Positions 25,516 to 36,559 are shown, numbered from the stretch's first letter. The stretch is 64,000 nucleotides of DNA from Burkholderiaceae bacterium (GCA_031253795.1 JAIRVR010000012.1:32994-96993); one strand, 5' to 3'. The notes: a model not told the origin generated them from the letters alone. Numbers and translations are program-made.

Positions 25516-26592
25516 TCACCCGTTGATATTTTCCAGTTGATCCACCACTTTTTTGGCAGCCAGGCCTGCGCCGAAGAAATTTCGCGTCTCCGTGATATCA
25601 GGCTTCTGTGCGCTTGTGAACGCAGTCTCTATGGAGGCTTTATCTGTTTTTCCAATCTGGGCCCAGTTGTTTTCAAGAAGATCGTGCCAGGTATCTTCAC
25701 GGAATAGCATGACGCATCGGCGACCAGTCCAAACCGTCTCACGCGGCAGTCCGCCAGAGTCGGTAAAAACGCAGTCGGCCCCCTGCAAAAGCCCAAGCAT
25801 TTCCAAATATGTAACGGGAGGCACCAACTTTATGGAGCCCAATTTCCCTCCATTGCCTTGCCAATGCTCCACAATCCCCTTGGTGCGCGGATGCAGTGGC
25901 AAGATAACAGGTTTGTCAAGATTTGAAAGGAAATCAAAAATATCCGAAAATCTTGTCGCGTTTACAGCATCAGTGTTTTCAGGTCGGTGCAGGGTAGAAA
26001 GATAATATCCGTCGGGTCGCAAGCCAAACTGCTTTACGATGGCATCACTTCTTCGCTCGGAATACCTGACAAAACAATCCAGCAGCACATCGCCCGTTAA
26101 AGAAGCGGTATGCTGAAGTCCTTCATTTTCCAAATTGTGCAAGGCTCGCTTGATAGGTGCACAATTTATAGTGGCAACATGATCTGTGACAGTGCGATTG
26201 ATTTCCTCTGGACGTTTCCTGTCGAAATCACGCAGTCCAGCTTCGATGTGGACAACCGGAATGTGCAATTTCACTGCGGCCAACGCCGCGGCCATCGTTG
26301 AATTTGTATCTCCATCCACCAAAACAGCATCTGGCCGGACATCCTTCAGCGCCTTTTCTATCCCCTCCATCATGCGACCAGTCATGGCACCATGACCCAA
26401 CTCGGAGATCCCGAGGTTTATGTCCGCATCCGGAATTCCCAGTTCGCGAAAAAAAACTGTACTCATACTATCGTCATAATGCTGCCCCGTGTGCAGCAAT
26501 ATATGCTCGTGCCCCCGTTCAATCAGAACGTCACGTACGGCTGGCACTTGCATAAACTGGGGCCTCGCCCCTACGACTCTAAGTACTTTCAT
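25516..26592 (-). CDS. Divergent UDP-sugar 2-epimerase paralogue
   Basis: A 358-residue WecB/WbpI-superfamily protein: MKVLRVVGARPQFMQVPAVRD, HTGQHYDDSMS, VDGDTNSTMAA, HIEAGLRDFDRKRPEEINR, LHPRTKG and DSGGLPRETVWTGRRCVML. The substrate-side segment differs from that of the 19.1 kb epimerase (LPRETVWTGRRC against VQKEAYFFGKPC), so it belongs to another subfamily and probably acts on a different UDP-sugar. ATG at 26590-26592 with GGGAG upstream is the start. It comes 63 nt after the aminotransferase gene and 4 nt before the acyltransferase. Confidence 0.8.
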   Translation of the reverse strand: MKVLRVVGARPQFMQVPAVRDVLIERGHEHILLHTGQHYDDSMSTVFFRELGIPDADINLGISELGHGAMTGRMMEGIEKALKDVRPDAVLVDGDTNSTMAAALAAVKLHIPVVHIEAGLRDFDRKRPEEINRTVTDHVATINCAPIKRALHNLENEGLQHTASLTGDVLLDCFVRYSERRSDAIVKQFGLRPDGYYLSTLHRPENTDAVNATRFSDIFDFLSNLDKPVILPLHPRTKGIVEHWQGNGGKLGSIKLVPPVTYLEMLGLLQGADCVFTDSGGLPRETVWTGRRCVMLFREDTWHDLLENNWAQIGKTDKASIETAFTSAQKPDITETRNFFGAGLAAKKVVDQLENING

Positions 26593-26655
26593 CAACTCCC
26601 GCTTTCTTTCAAATTGATCAGATCACCAATATTTCTATCGACGTCTTTTTTATCA

Positions 26656-27753
26656 TTACCTCAAAAATTCACAAGCAGAATGTATTGAATCAATAATTTT
26701 ATTTTGATCATTTACATTTAACCAGGGACTCATCGGTATACTCAGAACCTCTTTGGCCAACCTGTCGCCTATTGGCAAATCACAATTAATTTCCTGAAGA
26801 GCTGGCTGCTTGTTCAATGGAACAGGATAATGAACTGCGGTAGGAATACCACTTTCCTGCAGCTTTTTTGCCAGCAAATCGCGCTCGGAATGCCTTACCG
26901 TGAACTGGGCCCAACTGCAGATATCATCCTTAATGGGCTGTGGCAGCGTTAACCCAGAACAAGATGCCAAGCCACTAAAATAGCGCTCAGCCACTTCCTG
27001 CCTTATTTTCAATTCAGATTCAAATACTTCCAGCTTGGCCAACAAAATCGCAGCCTGCAATGTATCCAACCTACTGTTGACACCTACACGTACATGGTGA
27101 TAGCGCCTCTCTTGCCCATGCCTGGCTATCTGGCGCAGGCTTTTACCGAGATTTTCATCATTCGTGAATATTGCGCCACCGTCGCCATAACAGCCTAATG
27201 GCTTGCTCGGAAAAAAGCTGGCACAACTGATCTCTGACAAATTGCAGCTACTAATCCCCTTGTATGTGGCGCCAAAACTCTGAGCAGCATCCTCAATGAC
27301 AGGAATATCGTATTTCCGTGCAATATCATTGATAGGTTCAAAATCTGCGCAACGCCCGTAAAGACTCACGGGGATGATGGCTTTTGTCTTTTTTGTGATT
27401 GCCTTCTCTATCAGACTTGGATCAACGTTACAAGTACTTGGAAGTACATCCACGTAGACAGGCTTTGCTCCCAGCAAGGCAACGGTCTCCGCCGTCGCTA
27501 TATAGGTGAACCCCGGTGTTATAACTTCATCACCAGGCCCCACACCCAAAGCCATCAAAGCAATTTGCAGAGCATCCGTTCCATTGGCTACAGATATGCA
27601 GAATCTGGCATTTACAAATGCAGCAAGCCGCTCTTCCAGCTCAGCGACTTCTGGACCCAATATATACTGGCCGTGATGCAGGACAGCTTGTATTCTTCTG
27701 TCGATATCACTTTTTAACAAAGAATACTGAGCCTTTAGATCGATGAAGTCCAT
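26656..27753 (-). CDS. wbpE: WbpE-like UDP-sugar aminotransferase (DegT/DnrJ family)
   Basis: A 365-residue PLP enzyme. EDAAQSFGA (Asp155) and FFPSKPLGCYGDGGA (Lys184, Schiff base) are the diagnostic motifs; ANGTDAL binds the cofactor phosphate. WbpE adds the 3-amino group to UDP-3-keto-GlcNAcA with glutamate as donor, a step coupled to WbpB. Both wbpB and the acetyltransferase wbpD are in the same array, supporting the call. It is 25 nt after wbpD. Confidence 0.88.
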   Translation of the reverse strand: MDFIDLKAQYSLLKSDIDRRIQAVLHHGQYILGPEVAELEERLAAFVNARFCISVANGTDALQIALMALGVGPGDEVITPGFTYIATAETVALLGAKPVYVDVLPSTCNVDPSLIEKAITKKTKAIIPVSLYGRCADFEPINDIARKYDIPVIEDAAQSFGATYKGISSCNLSEISCASFFPSKPLGCYGDGGAIFTNDENLGKSLRQIARHGQERRYHHVRVGVNSRLDTLQAAILLAKLEVFESELKIRQEVAERYFSGLASCSGLTLPQPIKDDICSWAQFTVRHSERDLLAKKLQESGIPTAVHYPVPLNKQPALQEINCDLPIGDRLAKEVLSIPMSPWLNVNDQNKIIDSIHSACEFLR

Positions 27754-27778
27754 AACACCCCCGAAGTTTATTTTCTAC

Positions 27779-28363
27779 TTATAGACGTTGAATCTGGCCA
27801 TCGGACAGTTGATACTCGACACCCGATTCATTGCAAATTGCCTTGCCATCTCCATTCAAAGGGAGCTCCAGACGAGCGCCATGCTCGCTCATCCATCCTA
27901 TCTGCTTGGCGGGCACACCTGCCATCAATGCATAAGGCTTGACATTGCGATTCACAACAGCACCGGCTGCCACAAAAGCAAAAGCCCCAATAGTCACGCC
28001 ACATACAACTGTCGAATTCGCCCCCAATGTCGCCCCGCGCTGGACAACGGTAGATCGATATTCATTCTTGCGGACGACTGCGCTTCTCGGATTGTAGACA
28101 TTGGTAAAAACCACGCTGGGCCCGCAAAAAACGTCATCCTCCAACGTCACCGCGTCATAAACGCTGACATTATTCTGTACTTTGACGTTGTTTCCGATAA
28201 CCACATCGTTTCCAACATACACATTCTGTCCAAAGGAACAATCCTTACCAATCTGTGCACCGGAACAAATGTGCACCCAATGCCAAATACGTGTTCGCTC
28301 GCCAATTTTGGCACCGGGATCAACGATGGCCGTCGGATGCACGGAGAATAAAGAGCTATTCAT
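27779..28363 (-). CDS. wbpD: WbpD-like UDP-sugar 3-N-acetyltransferase
   Basis: A 194-residue left-handed beta-helix acetyltransferase ([70 protein letters not shown]). The segment with NVYNPRSAV and the length fit WbpD/WlbB, which acetylates the 3-amino group of UDP-GlcNAc(3N)A. It sits between the exporter ATPase and wbpE on the same strand. Confidence 0.86.
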   Translation of the reverse strand: MNSSLFSVHPTAIVDPGAKIGERTRIWHWVHICSGAQIGKDCSFGQNVYVGNDVVIGNNVKVQNNVSVYDAVTLEDDVFCGPSVVFTNVYNPRSAVVRKNEYRSTVVQRGATLGANSTVVCGVTIGAFAFVAAGAVVNRNVKPYALMAGVPAKQIGWMSEHGARLELPLNGDGKAICNESGVEYQLSDGQIQRL

Positions 28364-28376
28364 CTAAATTCCATTT

Positions 28377-29126
28377 TCAACTTGAGTGATAGGCAGCAAT
28401 ACAATCATCTATATTACCTTGCATTCTTATCTGCCCCTCATTAAGCCAAATACCTTGATTGCAGAAAGTCTTCAATATTGGATCACTATGAGAAGCCAAT
28501 ACGAGAATTCTGACTTTGCTCATCATTGCCTCCAGCCGCAACCGTGCCTTGTCAATGAACTGCGCATCGCCAACACCAATCATTTCATCCATCAGGAGAA
28601 TATCTGGAGCGATCGCAGTAGACACAGCAAATGCCAGCCTCAGCATCATCCCGGAAGAATATGTACGCACAGGCAGATGTAAATAATCCCCCAATTCAGT
28701 GAAATCTTCTATATCCGGCACCAGTGCCTTGGCATCACGAGTACTGATCCCCATCACAACACAACGTGTTGCAATGAACTCATAACCGCTGGCCTCGGGG
28801 TCCATTCCCAACATCAAGTCAATAAGAGAGGAAATATTCCCCGTCGACCGAATAACGCCTGATGTGGGCTCATAGACACTTGAAAGTACACGCAGCATGG
28901 TTGACTTGCCAGCACCATTGCGTCCAATCAGTCCAACTCTGTCGCCATCCTTGAGAGATAAGGTTATTTCACGCAAAGCCCTGACTGCAATGGCTCCTCC
29001 ACCCACGTCCTCAATGCGACCACGATGCCCTTGGGCTTTCCCAAGCAAAGTATTCAACAGTCCTCTTGATCTCGAGGAGAACAAGGGAAAATCGACATTT
29101 ACTCGTTCAAGTTCTATGCTCGCCAT
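28377..29126 (-). CDS. wzt: O-antigen ABC exporter, ATP-binding subunit Wzt
   Basis: A 249-residue ABC ATPase: Walker A GRNGAGKST (about 68-76), signature YSSGMMLRLAFAV, Walker B ILLMDEMIG and an H-loop LASHSD. It is the short form of Wzt, without the C-terminal carbohydrate-binding domain seen in some O-antigen exporters. With Wzm it moves lipid-linked polysaccharide across the inner membrane. The start follows the wzm stop by 2 nt. Confidence 0.92.
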   Translation of the reverse strand: MASIELERVNVDFPLFSSRSRGLLNTLLGKAQGHRGRIEDVGGGAIAVRALREITLSLKDGDRVGLIGRNGAGKSTMLRVLSSVYEPTSGVIRSTGNISSLIDLMLGMDPEASGYEFIATRCVVMGISTRDAKALVPDIEDFTELGDYLHLPVRTYSSGMMLRLAFAVSTAIAPDILLMDEMIGVGDAQFIDKARLRLEAMMSKVRILVLASHSDPILKTFCNQGIWLNEGQIRMQGNIDDCIAAYHSS

Positions 29127-29128
29127 GA

Positions 29129-29944
29129 TTAAAGCCAGTACACAAGCCTACGCCGGCTCTTCAGAAAAATCGTGAAGAACGCAATCAACAAAAAAACAAA
29201 TGAACAACCAGCCATCACGTAGCTGCTTGATTCAACCGATTTTCCCAGGACAGGGGCACGAATCAAATCCAGAAATGCCGCCAACGGATTCACATGCACA
29301 ATCAATTGTGCACGTTCGCTGAGTTGAGATGGCTGCCACATCACCGGGGTCAAGAAAATGGCCACCTGCATAAGACTAGTGACTATCATGGGTATGTCAC
29401 GAAATCTAGAGCAAAGAGCGCCCAGAATACAGGCCACCAAGACAGCGCAGACAATGGTGAACATCATTCCCAAAAAGAACGGAATGATTCGTATATTCTC
29501 CAGCCCACCAAACACCAAAAGCACTAATAGGGCTATTGGTATGTTGTGTCCCATCATCAATAAATTTCGCCATATCACCCTTAAACCGAATGCCGTCTTC
29601 GGGTAGGGTGTCTGCTTCAGAAATGCTGCAGCAGTGATGAACGTCTGACATCCATCGGATATGCAGTGGGATATAAAAAGAAAAAGAACATGACTGACGC
29701 AGAAATATGGCAAATATGTCTTTACGTCGATATTGAATACCTGCGATCCAATCACTCCAAATGCACCGATAAAGATGGCGGTATTTAGAGATATCCACAC
29801 GGGACCTAGAAAAGATCGGCGATATTGTTTAAGTATGTCCTCCAACCCCAAGTGCAGCCAAAATCGCCACAGCCTTAGTGCTGCCTGCACATCCATGATG
29901 AGCAAACGCCATTGAGAAACCGGCCTCAAACCAAGCGAGCTCAT
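29129..29944 (-). CDS. wzm: O-antigen ABC exporter, permease Wzm
   Basis: A 271-residue ABC-2 type membrane protein with six hydrophobic segments (for example IFIGAFGVIGSQVF, YFCVSHVLFLFISHCI, FFLGMMFTIVCAVLVACILGAL, VAIFLTPVMW, GCSFVFLLIAFFTIFL) and an N-terminal amphipathic region with RRSFLGPVWISLN. It pairs with Wzt. Its presence, with no Wzx or Wzy in view, points to the ABC-dependent route of O-antigen assembly. It follows wbpB by 4 nt. Confidence 0.92.
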   Translation of the reverse strand: MSSLGLRPVSQWRLLIMDVQAALRLWRFWLHLGLEDILKQYRRSFLGPVWISLNTAIFIGAFGVIGSQVFNIDVKTYLPYFCVSHVLFLFISHCISDGCQTFITAAAFLKQTPYPKTAFGLRVIWRNLLMMGHNIPIALLVLLVFGGLENIRIIPFFLGMMFTIVCAVLVACILGALCSRFRDIPMIVTSLMQVAIFLTPVMWQPSQLSERAQLIVHVNPLAAFLDLIRAPVLGKSVESSSYVMAGCSFVFLLIAFFTIFLKSRRRLVYWL

Positions 29945-29948
29945 TCTG

Positions 29949-30932
<984 letters not shown>

Positions 30933-32228
30933 TTAAAGGCGGAATACGGTGAAGCCTGCATCGGCGGCCTGCTGGCGGCAGAAAAGGCTTTTCACATCGG
31001 CCAGCACGGGCCGGTCGCCGCGGCAAAAGCGGCGCAGCTCGGGAGGCGCCATATCGCGGAACTCGCCATGGCCCACGGCAACGACCAGCGCGTCCACCGG
31101 ATGCTCCGCGTCCACGCGCGCCAGCGACAGGCCGTATTCGTGCTCCACCTCTTCGGCACTGGCCCAGGGGTCGGCGATGACCACGTTGGCACCCCAGCTC
31201 TCGAACTCGCGGATCATGTCCACGACCTTGCTGTTGCGGATGTCGGGGCAGTTTTCCTTGAAGGTAATGCCCAGCACGCCGATGCGGCAGCGCGGCACGT
31301 CCATGCCGTTCTTGAGCATCAGCCGGATGGTGTTGCGCGCCACGTAACGGCCCATGTTGTCATTGATGCGCCGCCCGGCCAGGATGACCTGGGGGTGGTA
31401 GCCCACCTCCTCGGCCTTGTGCGTCAGGTAATAGGGATCGACGCCTATGCAGTGGCCGCCGACCAGTCCTGGGCGGAATGGCAGGAAATTCCATTTGCTG
31501 CCGGCGGCTTCGAGCACATCCAGCGTGTCGATGCCCAGCCGCTCGAAAATCACGGACAGCTCGTTGACCAGGGCGATGTTGAGATCGCGCTGGGTGTTTT
31601 CTATGACCTTGGCCGCTTCGGCCACCTTCAGGCTGCTGGCCTTGTGGGTGCCTGCCGTCACGATGCTGGCATACAGGGCATCCACGATATCGGCAATCTC
31701 GGGCGTGCTGCCGCTGGTGATCTTCTTGATCTTCGTCAGCGTGTTGACCTTGTCACCGGGATTGATGCGTTCGGGGCTGTAACCGCAGAAAAAATCCTGA
31801 TTGAAGGCCTTGCCGCTGAAGCGCTCCAGCACGGGAACGCAGACCTCTTCGGTCGCTCCCGGATACACGGTGGACTCGTAAATCACGATGGCGCCCTGGG
31901 GCATGGCACGGCCCACGGTTTCACTGGCCTTGATCAGAGGCGTCATATCGGGCCGGTTGGCCTTGTCCACGGGGGTGGGAACGGTGACGATGAAGATCTG
32001 GCAATCGGCCAGATCATGGGCATTCGCACTGAAACGCAGCCGCTCGGCACGGCGCAGGTCCTCGGAACTGACTTCCAGCGTGGAATCGCGGCCGCCATCG
32101 AGTTCGGCGATGCGCGCCACGTTGATGTCGAACCCGAGAACCTCGCGATGCTTGCCGAACTCCACGGCCAGTGGCAAACCCACATAGCCCAATCCCACCA
32201 CGGCAATCTTTGCTTTTTCTGCTTGCAT
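30933..32228 (-). CDS. wbpA: WbpA-like UDP-N-acetylglucosamine 6-dehydrogenase
   Basis: A 431-residue UDP-sugar dehydrogenase: NAD site VVGLGYVGLPLAVEFGK at the N-terminus, TVPTPVD, YESTVYPGATEE, and the catalytic cysteine in LVGGHCIGVDPYYL. WbpA/TviB oxidises UDP-GlcNAc to UDP-GlcNAcA, the first step toward UDP-ManNAc(3NAc)A. It lies in GC-rich DNA just outside the AT-rich cassette and comes 30 nt before wbpB. Confidence 0.92.
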   Translation of the reverse strand: MQAEKAKIAVVGLGYVGLPLAVEFGKHREVLGFDINVARIAELDGGRDSTLEVSSEDLRRAERLRFSANAHDLADCQIFIVTVPTPVDKANRPDMTPLIKASETVGRAMPQGAIVIYESTVYPGATEEVCVPVLERFSGKAFNQDFFCGYSPERINPGDKVNTLTKIKKITSGSTPEIADIVDALYASIVTAGTHKASSLKVAEAAKVIENTQRDLNIALVNELSVIFERLGIDTLDVLEAAGSKWNFLPFRPGLVGGHCIGVDPYYLTHKAEEVGYHPQVILAGRRINDNMGRYVARNTIRLMLKNGMDVPRCRIGVLGITFKENCPDIRNSKVVDMIREFESWGANVVIADPWASAEEVEHEYGLSLARVDAEHPVDALVVAVGHGEFRDMAPPELRRFCRGDRPVLADVKSLFCRQQAADAGFTVFRL

Positions 32229-32267
32229 GTTTCAACGAAAGAAAAATCGGGCGGCTATGCCCGAGAG

Positions 32268-33752
32268 TTAAGTTTGCTCAGCGTCCAGGGCCAAACGACC
32301 ATACACATCGTCGAAACGGACAATGTCGTCCTCACCAAGGTAATCACCTGACTGGACCTCGATTATCTCAAGCGGTACATCCCCGGGATTCGAAAGCCGG
32401 TGCTTTTGGCCTACGGGAATATAGGTTGACTGGTTTCTGTGAAGCAGATAGGTGTCGCTTCCATTTGTAACTTCAGCCACCCCTTGCACAACCACCCAGT
32501 GCTCGGCCCGGCAGTGGTGCATCTGCAGGCTCAGGCTTGCACCGGGCTTGACCACGATGCGCTTGACCTGGAAGCGCTCGCCCCCGTCGATGGCGTCATA
32601 CCAGCCCCAGGGCCGGTAGACCTTGCGGTGCGCCTGCGCCAGGCCATCGCCCGAGTCGCGCAGCCGGGCCACGATCTGGCGCACTTCCTGGGTGCGTGCC
32701 TGGTCCGCTACCAGCACGGCGTCCGGCGTTTCGACCACCACAAGCTGCTCCAGCCCCAATCCCACGACCAGGCGGCTGCTGGACAGCAGAAGGGAATTGG
32801 TGCAGCCATGCGCCAGCGCCTGGCCTATCAGGGCGTTGCCCTGCTCATCGCGCGACTGCAAGTCCCAGAGCGCATCCCAGGCCCCCAGGTCCGACCATCC
32901 GGCACGCAGCGGCACGACACAGGCAGCAATGCCCAGGTCCGGGCGTTGAGGCAGGCGCTCCATGACCGCATAGTCGATGGAGTCGCTGGGGCAGGCCTTG
33001 AAGCTGGCGGCATCGGGACGCACGAAATCGAGGTCGCTGCACGCGGCCCGCATGGCTGTCTGGCACGACGCGAGAATATCGGGCCGGAAAGCGGCCAGTG
33101 CCCGCAGCCATACGCTGGCACGCACCATGAACATGCCGCTGTTCCAGAGGTAATCACCCGACTCCAGATATTGAGTCGCGCGCTCCCTGTCGGGCTTTTC
33201 GGCGAAACCGGCAATGGCGTAGATATCTTCCTGATCCGCCCAGGCCGCGCCACGGCGTATGTAGCCGTACCCGGTTTCAGGCCGGTCGGCCACGACACCA
33301 AAGGTAGCCAGAGCCCCCTGCTCGGCCGCGGCCAATGCCCGCCGGACGCTGGCGCGGAAAGCCGGCACATCGGTCATGGCATGGTCGGCCGGCATGGCCA
33401 GCATCACGGGATCTCCGCCCGCCGACATGGCCTGCAGCGCCGCCAGGGTCAATGCCGGCGCGGTATTGCGCCCCTCCGGCTCCAGAAGAATGCCGGCCTT
33501 GGTGATTCCTATGTCCTGGAGCTGGCTCGCGGCAAGAAAGCGGTGTTCGGTATTGCAGACCAGCAAGGGCGGCTGCACCGAAAACCCGCCCGGCATGTCC
33601 TGCAGGCGCACCGCCGTTTCCTGCAGCATGGAACGCGGACCGGTCAGTGACAAAAATTGTTTGGGGTGGCTTTCGCGCGACAGTGGCCACAGCCGGGTTC
33701 CGGATCCCCCGCACAGGATCACGGGCAGCAGGGAAACAGGGCCTTCAGTCAT
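32268..33752 (-). CDS. manC: Mannose-1-phosphate guanylyltransferase / mannose-6-phosphate isomerase
   Basis: A 494-residue bifunctional enzyme making GDP-mannose. The nucleotidyltransferase domain has VILCGGSGTRLWPLSRESHPKQF and LEPEGRNTAPA; the C-terminal type II phosphomannose isomerase domain has VKPGASLSLQMHHCRAEHW. The usual form of that last motif is QxHxHRAEHW; here the second metal-binding His position is Cys, so isomerase activity could be altered. The ATG at 33750-33752 overlaps the end of the DUF2304 gene by 8 nt. GDP-mannose could feed mannose or deoxyhexose residues of the polysaccharide. Confidence 0.92.
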   Translation of the reverse strand: MTEGPVSLLPVILCGGSGTRLWPLSRESHPKQFLSLTGPRSMLQETAVRLQDMPGGFSVQPPLLVCNTEHRFLAASQLQDIGITKAGILLEPEGRNTAPALTLAALQAMSAGGDPVMLAMPADHAMTDVPAFRASVRRALAAAEQGALATFGVVADRPETGYGYIRRGAAWADQEDIYAIAGFAEKPDRERATQYLESGDYLWNSGMFMVRASVWLRALAAFRPDILASCQTAMRAACSDLDFVRPDAASFKACPSDSIDYAVMERLPQRPDLGIAACVVPLRAGWSDLGAWDALWDLQSRDEQGNALIGQALAHGCTNSLLLSSSRLVVGLGLEQLVVVETPDAVLVADQARTQEVRQIVARLRDSGDGLAQAHRKVYRPWGWYDAIDGGERFQVKRIVVKPGASLSLQMHHCRAEHWVVVQGVAEVTNGSDTYLLHRNQSTYIPVGQKHRLSNPGDVPLEIIEVQSGDYLGEDDIVRFDDVYGRLALDAEQT

Positions 33753-34128
33753 TTTCTGCCATGCGCCGGCCCGAAGACGGCTCCATATTGCGCACTTCCT
33801 CGGCATCGGCTTCCAGCATGGCCAGCCTTTGGGTCAGCCGCCTTACATCGCGCTCGATGCGGGTATTCATCATGTCGGCATGCAATGACTTGATCAGCAG
33901 CACCATGCTGGCCAGCAGCAGCAGCATGGCCGGCGGATAGCTGATTCCCACCAGGGCGGCCATTGCATCGATCAAGCCCGGCCACATGCCCAGCACCACG
34001 GCCGCCACGGCGACCACCACCCAGAACAGGCCGTGCATCAGGTACAGATGGTCGCGGCGGATCAGGTACAGAATCAGCGCGGCAAGACCTATACCCAAGA
34101 TTGTCGTTGTTACCTGAAGGGATGCCAT
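33745..34128 (-). CDS. Small membrane protein, DUF2304 family
   Basis: A 127-residue protein with three or four hydrophobic helices (TTTILGIGLAALILYLI, LMHGLFWVVVAVAAVVLGMW, SYPPAMLLLLASMVLLI) followed by a charged helical tail with a heptad-like pattern (RIERDVRRLTQRLAMLEADAEEV). It matches DUF2304 proteins, often next to glycan genes but without a defined function. It is the first gene of the long - strand array and overlaps manC. The ATG at 34126-34128 is preferred to the TTG two codons upstream. Confidence 0.75.
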   Translation of the reverse strand: MASLQVTTTILGIGLAALILYLIRRDHLYLMHGLFWVVVAVAAVVLGMWPGLIDAMAALVGISYPPAMLLLLASMVLLIKSLHADMMNTRIERDVRRLTQRLAMLEADAEEVRNMEPSSGRRMAEND

Positions 34129-34448
34129 TTTCAATAATCAGAAACTACCAAGCCAGCGGACACGGTTGAGGCAACATATTTCTGAACGTGCGTTCGCCTC
34201 CCCCCAATTTCCCGTGTAATGAAGCCTGCCCGGGAATATGTAAAGTTGCCCATTGTAGTTTGGGCTTTGCAGCACAATCTCAGGGGCATTTCGGCAAAAT
34301 TTGACAGTTACGGTTGGTTGCGGCATTAGGTGCCATTGTTCGGACTGGCACATGGACGGACGAGCTTCAGCAGCGGCCATGGCTGGGCACTACACTGGTG
34401 CCTGGACTTGCCGAGTCGCCCGCGCGCCCCGTTCGCGGGCCATCACCC
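34129..34448. other. 320-nt divergent region between the polysaccharide array and the NAD operon
   Basis: No gene is supported. On the - strand TACAAT (complement of 34252-34257) is a good -10 for the polysaccharide operon, with a poor -35. On the + strand a perfect TTGACA lies at 34301-34306 with a weak -10 (CATTAG) at 34324-34329, a candidate promoter for the NAD salvage genes. No JUMPstart/ops element was seen. Confidence 0.45.
34301..34329 (+). promoter_or_regulatory. Candidate sigma70 promoter for the NAD salvage operon
   Basis: TTGACA at 34301-34306 matches the -35 consensus fully; CATTAG at 34324-34329, 17 nt later, matches the -10 at three of six. It is 120 nt before the start of the nicotinamidase-like gene. 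Confidence 0.35.
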
Positions 34449-35288
34449 ATGCCTTCCACCAACACCCAGCTCCTGGTCATCGACCCCCAGAACGATTTCT
34501 GCGATCTTCCTGACGACTGGTGTCCGGATATTCCCGCCGCGGGCAGGATCGCCCCCAGCCTGCCGGTTGCAGGCGCCCACGCGGACATGCAGCGCCTGGC
34601 GCAGTGGATACGGCGGCAGGGCCATGGCATCGATGCCATCACGGTGACGCTGGACTCCCACCAGCGCTACGACATTGCCCACCCGGCCTTCTGGTGCAGC
34701 GGCAGCGGTGCGCAGGTGGCGCCGTTCACGCCCATCCTGGCGGCCCAGGTGCGTGCCGGGCAGTTCCTGCCCCGGGACGAAACCGCCCTGCTACGCACTC
34801 TGGCCTATCTGGACACGCTGGAAGCCCAGGGCCGCTACACGCTGATGGTCTGGCCCGTGCACTGCGAAGTGGGCAGTTGGGGCCACGGCGTTCATGCCGA
34901 CGTGCTGGCCGCCTTCGGCCAGTGGCAGCAGCAGCGCCAGCGCGCCGTGTATAACGTGTTCAAAGGGCTCAATCCCTGGACCGAGCATTACAGCGCCCTG
35001 CTGGCCGAGGTGCCGGACCCGGCCGACCCGGCCACCCAGCTCAACACGTCCCTGCTCCAGCGGCTGGACCAGGCCGGGCTGCTGGTGGTCGCCGGCGAGG
35101 CCAGCAGCCATTGCGTGCGCTCCACGGTCGAGCACCTGGTCGAACACCTTTCCCATCCTGAGCGAATGGTTCTGATGCAAGATGCCATGAGCCCGGTGCC
35201 GGGCTTCGAGACCGCACACCATGAATTTTTAGCAGCCATGCAGGCCCGCGGATTGCGGCTGGCCTCCAGCCACGAGATCAACCTGTAG
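34449..35288 (+). CDS. Nicotinamidase-like cysteine hydrolase (isochorismatase superfamily)
   Basis: A 279-residue cytosolic hydrolase with the catalytic triad of nicotinamidases: Asp12 (IDPQNDF), Lys172 (FKGLNP) and Cys222 ([12 protein letters not shown]). The metal ligands Asp69, His71 and His78 fit [15 protein letters not shown]. It is longer than classical PncA (about 210) because of an insertion around residues 140-200. The next genes use its product (nicotinate): pncB, nadE and the adenylyltransferase. This supports nicotinamide to nicotinate hydrolysis, though no search was done to separate it from other cysteine hydrolases. The start has no clear Shine-Dalgarno; an open frame extends upstream to 34314. 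Confidence 0.8.
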   Translation: MPSTNTQLLVIDPQNDFCDLPDDWCPDIPAAGRIAPSLPVAGAHADMQRLAQWIRRQGHGIDAITVTLDSHQRYDIAHPAFWCSGSGAQVAPFTPILAAQVRAGQFLPRDETALLRTLAYLDTLEAQGRYTLMVWPVHCEVGSWGHGVHADVLAAFGQWQQQRQRAVYNVFKGLNPWTEHYSALLAEVPDPADPATQLNTSLLQRLDQAGLLVVAGEASSHCVRSTVEHLVEHLSHPERMVLMQDAMSPVPGFETAHHEFLAAMQARGLRLASSHEINL

Positions 35289-35341
35289 GGGCAAGACCCC
35301 GCACATGCGCGCCCAGCGCCAGATATCCATTGCACCGCACC

Positions 35342-36541
35342 ATGGCTCCCATCATCACCAGCCTGCTCGACACCGACCTGTACAAATTCACGATGTGGCA
35401 GGCCATGCTGCACCGCAACCCGCAGACCGAGGCCGAGTACGAATTCGTGTGCCGCACCCGGACGGCGTTCCCGCTGTCCGAGCTGCTGCCCGAGGTCCAG
35501 CGCGAGCTCGACGCGCTGTGCACACTGCGCTTCACGCCCGGCGAGCTGGACTACCTGGGCAGCCTGCGCTTCATGAAGAGCGATTTCATCGACTTTCTGC
35601 GCATCTTCCAGCTGCAGCGCGCCTTCATCCACGCCTGGGCCGATGGCGACACTCTGCACATCGAGGCCAAGGGACCCCAGGTCCATGTCATGGGTTTCGA
35701 GATCTATGTGCTGGCCATCGTCAACGAGCTGTACTTCCGCCGCTTCGATGCGGAGTCCGCCCTGGCCGAAGGGCGCAGGCGCCTGGCCGGCAAGATAGGG
35801 CGGCTGCGCCACCTGGCCTGCGAGGCCCGGCTGCGCAACCCTTTCGAGCTGTTCGATTTCGGCGTGCGCAGGCGGTTTTCGGGCGCCTGGCAGCGCGAGG
35901 TGGTGCAGGCCTTTGCCACCGAGACCTCCCAATGGTTCAAGGGTACGTCCAATGTGCTGCTGGCCCGTGACCTGGGCATCGTGCCCATTGGCACCATGGC
36001 CCATGAATACCTGCAAAGCTACCAGGCACAGGGCGTTCGCCTGCGGGACTTCCAGATCGCGGCGCTGGAGGACTGGGTGCAGGAGTACCGTGGCGACCTG
36101 GGCATCGCCCTGACCGATACCGTGGGCATGGATGCCTTCCTGGCCGACTTCGACATGTATTTCGCCAAGCTTTTCGATGGCCTGCGCCACGACTCGGGCG
36201 ACCCCTATGCCTGGGGCGAAAAGGCGATCGCCCACTATCAGCAACTGCGCATCGACACGCAGAGCAAGCGCCTGGTGTTCTCCGACGGGCTGGACCTGGA
36301 CACGGCCCTGGCCCTGTACCAGCGCTTCGCCGACCGCATACAGCTGGGCTTCGGCATAGGCACGCGCCTGACCAACGACATGGGTCTGGACACCATCAAC
36401 ATCGTGATGAAACTGACCCACGCCAACGGCCAGCCCGTCGCCAAGATCTCCGACTCGCCCGGCAAGACGCTGTGCAATGACGAAACCTACCTGGCCTATC
36501 TGCGCCAGGTCTTCAGCCTGGCCGACCCCGTGCCCGCCTGA
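35342..36541 (+). CDS. pncB: Nicotinate phosphoribosyltransferase
   Basis: A 399-residue enzyme joining nicotinate and PRPP to give nicotinate mononucleotide, with ATP hydrolysis. The sequence shows [17 protein letters not shown] at the N-terminus, [15 protein letters not shown] (active-site region), [29 protein letters not shown] and [10 protein letters not shown]; all are typical of PncB. An upstream TTG (35330) is possible but the ATG at 35342 is preferred. It is the second gene of the salvage operon. Confidence 0.96.
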   Translation: MAPIITSLLDTDLYKFTMWQAMLHRNPQTEAEYEFVCRTRTAFPLSELLPEVQRELDALCTLRFTPGELDYLGSLRFMKSDFIDFLRIFQLQRAFIHAWADGDTLHIEAKGPQVHVMGFEIYVLAIVNELYFRRFDAESALAEGRRRLAGKIGRLRHLACEARLRNPFELFDFGVRRRFSGAWQREVVQAFATETSQWFKGTSNVLLARDLGIVPIGTMAHEYLQSYQAQGVRLRDFQIAALEDWVQEYRGDLGIALTDTVGMDAFLADFDMYFAKLFDGLRHDSGDPYAWGEKAIAHYQQLRIDTQSKRLVFSDGLDLDTALALYQRFADRIQLGFGIGTRLTNDMGLDTINIVMKLTHANGQPVAKISDSPGKTLCNDETYLAYLRQVFSLADPVPA

Positions 36542-36559
36542 GCCGACAGGAGCCCTGCC

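Noticed and set aside
34129..34300. Search for a JUMPstart/ops element in the leader of the polysaccharide array
   Set aside because: No GGCGGTAGC-type element was found on the - strand.
34314..34448. N-terminal extension of the nicotinamidase-like protein
   Set aside because: The extra 45 codons overlap the candidate promoter and have no family similarity; the protein fold begins at the ATG at 34449.
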